From: a virus
Strand: one strand, 5' to 3'
Length of the DNA stretch: 24,830 nucleotides
Virus record (IMG/VR): IMGVR_UViG_3300008266_000526
Span: 1-24,830 of that record
The notes below the pieces were generated by a model. It saw only the letters and a program-made list of their open reading frames with translations. It ran no database searches and had not been told where the DNA came from. Below are positions 22,605 through 24,830 of the stretch, piece by piece. The translations under genes and the position numbers were made by a program. The number at the start of each line of letters is the position of its first letter. The first letter of the stretch is position 1.

Positions 22605-22813
22605 GGTTTTAGTTTTTCTCCAGTAGTAGGGTTGCCATAAACTTTTATGTCATTTTGATCGATCGTGCGAAGTTCACCAGTGTGATAAAATCTAACTATG
22701 AATTGTGGGTTGCTATGTATAGAGCCAGCTATCATAAATAGTGCAACACCATAGCCGAGTGGCGTTTCAACATCGAATGGGTTCATAATCTCGTGAATGG
22801 TTTGATAGATCAT
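22598..22813 (-). CDS. Small hypothetical protein upstream of the helicase
   Basis: With ATG at 22813 (ATGA overlap with the upstream stop) the protein has 71 residues. A TTG five codons upstream is possible. It begins MIYQTIHEIMNPFDVETPLG, then has YGVALFMIAGSIHSNPQFIV and a C-terminal VYGNPTTGEKLKPC. The central strand pattern and NPxF... segment look like a compact beta-barrel, similar in feel to small proteins next to phage helicases, but no family is recognised. The region upstream is A-rich. Confidence 0.68.
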   Translation of the reverse strand: MIYQTIHEIMNPFDVETPLGYGVALFMIAGSIHSNPQFIVRFYHTGELRTIDQNDIKVYGNPTTGEKLKPC

Positions 22814-23019
22814 AAATTTTTTTTCCAATCTGGGTTTTCGCCCTTGTCATTAAATGGTTTGTATTCTATGCGTGGGTAGTATTTATTAAACTCGCTTTTC
22901 TCTATCCAGTTCCCTCTGTGTTTAAAATACCACTCACCTTGGCTCAAACGCCATAATACTAGCTTTCTCTCTTGAGAAAGGCGTATGTATTCCTCAATCT
23001 TGTATGTTGTCTTTGTCAT
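22810..23019 (-). CDS. Small hypothetical protein
   Basis: The best start is ATG 23019 (MTKTTYKIEEYIRLSQERKL), preceded by AAGGA four bases upstream. It gives 69 residues and overlaps the upstream gene by 26 bases. An upstream start at 23106 would overlap by 113 bases and is unlikely. The protein is basic, with Trp/Tyr-rich WRLSQGEWYFKHRGNWIEKS and a C-terminal YKPFNDKGENPDWKKNL. It has no membrane segment and no recognised domain. Confidence 0.6.
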   Translation of the reverse strand: MTKTTYKIEEYIRLSQERKLVLWRLSQGEWYFKHRGNWIEKSEFNKYYPRIEYKPFNDKGENPDWKKNL

Positions 23020-23332
23020 AGTATCCTTGTTCAGAGAGTTTAAAATGTAAGTCATCCCAACTTTGTTGGATTTGCTCTTTGAGCTTTTCAACATATAGTG
23101 TGGCATCCATCAGCTCATCTTGCAAATGATTGAGCCAGTCAAATGTATTTAGATCGTTTCGCTCAAGGTTTGTTTTGTATTTGGCATATCCAACCTTTGA
23201 TCTTTCATAATATTTATTGATCACACTATCCACGATTTTATCTCTAGGCGGCTCATAACACTCAATACAAACCTCTTTGTCATCGGTCTTAAAAAGTACC
23301 ATGACATCACTATTACATTTATTGCATTTCAT
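22994..23332 (-). CDS. Zinc-ribbon MazG-like / phage nucleotide hydrolase-like protein
   Basis: The 112-residue protein has an N-terminal zinc ribbon with C3, C6, C22 and C25 (CNKC...CIEC). The helical part carries KYYERSKVGYAKYKTNLERN, then WLNHLQDELMDATLYVEKLKEQI. The ELMDA segment resembles the acidic helix of MazG-type nucleotide pyrophosphohydrolases, as in phage proteins that tune nucleotide pools. Only one acidic helix is clearly seen, so enzyme activity is uncertain. The start overlaps the nuclease stop by 14 bases (MKCN on the end of NEMQ). Confidence 0.7.
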   Translation of the reverse strand: MKCNKCNSDVMVLFKTDDKEVCIECYEPPRDKIVDSVINKYYERSKVGYAKYKTNLERNDLNTFDWLNHLQDELMDATLYVEKLKEQIQQSWDDLHFKLSEQGYYDKDNIQD

Positions 23333-24074
23333 TTCTCTTATGTTTTATTTGATAAGATAAGTTGCGTGGCTTTACATCTTCATTCATAAACTTCCAAAGC
23401 TCATAGGTGCTTTTAAATAGCTTATAATCTTTTTTAAGATCGGTGAGCGAGCGTTGTATAAGTTGCCATCCGATGCCTTGTATTGCACCGCCTTTGCCAG
23501 TTGTACGGGTTTTGGCATTGAGCCAAAGGATGCCTACTCCATCCACTTGCACTTTCATTGTCTTTAATAGCTCATGGTATGCTGCGAGTTGTAGCCAATA
23601 GGAGGGATAAATATTATTGGAGGTTTTAATGTCAACAAGTAGTACTTGGCCATTTAGGTTTATGACTCTATCAAGAGTTCCGGCATAGCCCAGCTTTTTG
23701 CTGACTATGTTTACTTCCATCATATCAACACTTGGATTGTATGTTTTCGTGAAGTCAACATAACGCTCAAACATTGACCATTCTAGCATCTTAAATGACG
23801 GCAAACCGCTTTTGCCTAAGAATTGCACCTCTTCACCGCTATCATAACGCTCGGTAAGCTCGTGAACGGTTGAGCCTCTACGCCCAGCCTCATCTCTGAT
23901 TTGATCTGCATCTCCTCCGACTTCTTTGATCCATTTAAAATAGCTAGCGTCTTTTGGAAATGCTTCAAGTACCGTAGTCACGCTTGGTACATAAGTGCCT
24001 TGATCTGTGAGGTAAAATCGTGAGTCAGTAAACTCAATACGATTCTTTGGAAGGTCAATTGTGAAGTTTAGCAT
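23319..24074 (-). CDS. PD-(D/E)XK exonuclease (RecB/Cas4-like)
   Basis: With ATG at 24074 the protein has 251 residues (MLNFTIDLPKNRIEF); a start at 24128 would add 18 residues, would touch the tRNA-like element and lacks support. Catalytic features: N-terminal H71 (GSTVHELTE), YAGTLD with D135, LLVDIKTS with D148 and K150, and YWLQLAAYHEL with Q162 and Y166. This is the order of motifs in RecB-family nucleases and phage recombination exonucleases. Together with the adjacent SSB-like protein it suggests a two-part recombination system. A possible promoter (TTTG at 24129, TAATTTTA at 24108) lies upstream; the match is partial. Confidence 0.85.
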   Translation of the reverse strand: MLNFTIDLPKNRIEFTDSRFYLTDQGTYVPSVTTVLEAFPKDASYFKWIKEVGGDADQIRDEAGRRGSTVHELTERYDSGEEVQFLGKSGLPSFKMLEWSMFERYVDFTKTYNPSVDMMEVNIVSKKLGYAGTLDRVINLNGQVLLVDIKTSNNIYPSYWLQLAAYHELLKTMKVQVDGVGILWLNAKTRTTGKGGAIQGIGWQLIQRSLTDLKKDYKLFKSTYELWKFMNEDVKPRNLSYQIKHKRNEMQ

Positions 24075-24100
24075 TGTAGTTGTTTTTTTATAGTGATAGT

Positions 24101-24129
24101 TAAAATTATAATTTCGCTTTACGCTCAAA
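24101..24129 (-). promoter_or_regulatory. Weak Bacteroidota-type promoter candidate before the nuclease
   Basis: TTTG (24129-24126) is followed after 17 nt by TAATTTTA (24108-24101), one mismatch from TAnnTTTG. Transcription would begin near 24094, about 20 nt before the ATG at 24074. It supports the shorter nuclease start but the match is modest. Confidence 0.3.
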
Positions 24130-24130
24130 C

Positions 24131-24184
24131 ATGATCTCTACATGGGGATCGAACCCATCTCTTGCGAACCAACATCGGTAGAGA
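24131..24184 (-). ncRNA. tRNA-like element with T-arm and acceptor-like stem, not a standard tRNA
   Basis: On the minus strand TCTCTAC (24184-24178) pairs with GTAGAGA (24141-24135), and between them ATGGG-TTCGATC-CCCAT (24158-24142) forms a perfect T-arm with the loop TTCGATC. Only 19 nt (24177-24159) lie where the D and anticodon arms would be. Upstream GGTTGAGTGGCTC (24197-24185) resembles the D-arm of type II tRNAs, but no anticodon stem-loop can be built by eye. It lies in the gap between the SSB-like and nuclease genes. It could be a tRNA remnant, a 3'-tRNA attachment sequence or a small tRNA mimic. Confidence 0.5.
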
Positions 24185-24205
24185 GAGCCACTCAACCATG
24201 AACCA

Positions 24206-24787
24206 TTAAAATGGTGTGTCATCCTCGTTTACATCTTGGAGGGATGGCTTTACTTTTGTCAAGATAGAGTTTTTGACATAATTCTCCAAATATTCCATCC
24301 GATCGGTGTCATCCCAAGTCTCAACGCCTTTGACTTTTATCTTTTTAAGTTGAGGCATTTCTCCGGGATTGTCTTTTGTCCAAAAATGCTTGATGGGTTT
24401 GCCATTTTGATTGAGGAATATTACGCTTGACTTTTTTTCTCCGTCAATATTTAGCTTGGGTGTAAGCGTTACATTTTGTGATAGATCAACATTTGGCAAT
24501 GCTTTGAGAAAGCTAACTGCGTAACCGCTTGAGTATTTTAACTCAAGAAAGTGAGTATTTGAGTCATCTTTTACCGATACAACCCAAAACTTGCCATACT
24601 CGGACTCTTTTGTTTTAACATCGGTAATTTTACCAGTAAGTGAGTCATAAAACTCCTCATGTACCTCACGGCCAAGTTTATTTACTCTGCTTACGCTTTT
24701 CTCGGTTGCTTGCTTAAATTGGCGGACTAGCTTACCATTTGAGATAGATAAAAATACTCCGCTTGCTTGGTTTGATTGTAAACCCAT
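24206..24787 (-). CDS. SSB-like single-stranded DNA-binding protein
   Basis: The 193-residue protein begins MGLQSNQASGVFLSISNGKL. It is beta-rich in the middle (FWVVSVKDDSNTHFLELKYS, VTLTPKLNIDGEKKSSVIFL), consistent with an OB fold. It ends with EDDTPF after an acidic DVNEDD, close to the DDDIPF tip of bacterial SSB that recruits partner proteins. The C-terminal tail is therefore probably the protein-interaction end, while the OB-fold part would coat single strands at replication forks. It is the first gene of the visible replication cluster. Overall sequence is unlike classic SSB, so identification is by the tail and position. Confidence 0.75.
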   Translation of the reverse strand: MGLQSNQASGVFLSISNGKLVRQFKQATEKSVSRVNKLGREVHEEFYDSLTGKITDVKTKESEYGKFWVVSVKDDSNTHFLELKYSSGYAVSFLKALPNVDLSQNVTLTPKLNIDGEKKSSVIFLNQNGKPIKHFWTKDNPGEMPQLKKIKVKGVETWDDTDRMEYLENYVKNSILTKVKPSLQDVNEDDTPF

Positions 24788-24830
24788 AATTCTAGTTTTT
24801 ATTGTTTTGTAAATGATTGACTCTTCTTTG

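Noticed and set aside
24131-24206. Canonical tRNA gene
   Set aside because: T-arm and acceptor-like stem fit, but no anticodon stem-loop or D-arm with normal spacing could be built, so it is recorded only as tRNA-like.
1-24830. CRISPR array, integrase, lysin and IS elements
   Set aside because: No regularly spaced direct repeats, no recombinase or transposase motifs and no recognisable endolysin were seen in any frame; they may lie outside the window.

Overview
The window reads as a large part of a siphovirus (or siphovirus-like prophage) genome from a Bacteroidota host. The phage assignment rests on a near-complete HK97-type head and long-tail gene order. The host assignment is an inference. 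It rests on two promoters close to the Bacteroidota consensus TTTG-N-TAnnTTTG (18091-18122 minus, 17078-17105 plus), AT-rich leaders with few Shine-Dalgarno sequences, and protein families that resemble those of Bacteroidota phages. No integrase, lysin or canonical tRNA is visible, so lifestyle cannot be decided here.

Nearly everything is on the minus strand, so the map reads right to left. The right third (about 24.8 to 17.5 kb) is the DNA replication and recombination module: an SSB-like protein with an acidic DDTPF tail, a RecB/Cas4-like PD-(D/E)XK nuclease, a zinc-ribbon MazG-like protein, two small unknowns, an SF2 helicase whose motif I-II region looks deleted, a small membrane ORF, an unknown, a VRR-NUC nuclease, a PrimPol-SF3 helicase fusion, and a protein resembling DnaA domain IV. 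The DnaA-like gene follows a 220-bp control region. This region holds six copies of a 10-bp repeat at near-helical spacing, a Bacteroidota-type promoter embedded in those repeats, and a T9A7 tract. This origin/operator candidate is the most interesting non-coding signal in the window.

A short plus-strand island (17.13 to 17.51 kb) interrupts the order. It has its own promoter, a 77-aa unknown, a GC hairpin with a GCAA loop and a 34-aa membrane peptide, and ends in a convergent hairpin. A 14-bp near-palindrome at its promoter recurs exactly in the DnaA-like gene's control region, suggesting one regulator for both.

The left two thirds (17.0 to 1 kb) form the virion module: a small unknown, small and large terminase, portal, MuF-like protein, a prohead protease with an extra N-terminal region, and the major capsid protein. 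A strong intrinsic terminator comes next, then two glycosyltransferases (GT25-like and GT4-like) inserted in the structural operon. These are followed by the head-tail connector, gp10-like, tail-completion and major tail proteins, tail chaperones G and G-T joined by a -1 slippery site (A AAA AAG), the tape measure, a large tail-tip protein, a second tube-like protein, a membrane/coiled-coil protein, a baseplate-type protein, and the start of a repeat-containing tail fibre cut off by the left edge. Many genes overlap by 4-14 nt, consistent with translationally coupled operons.
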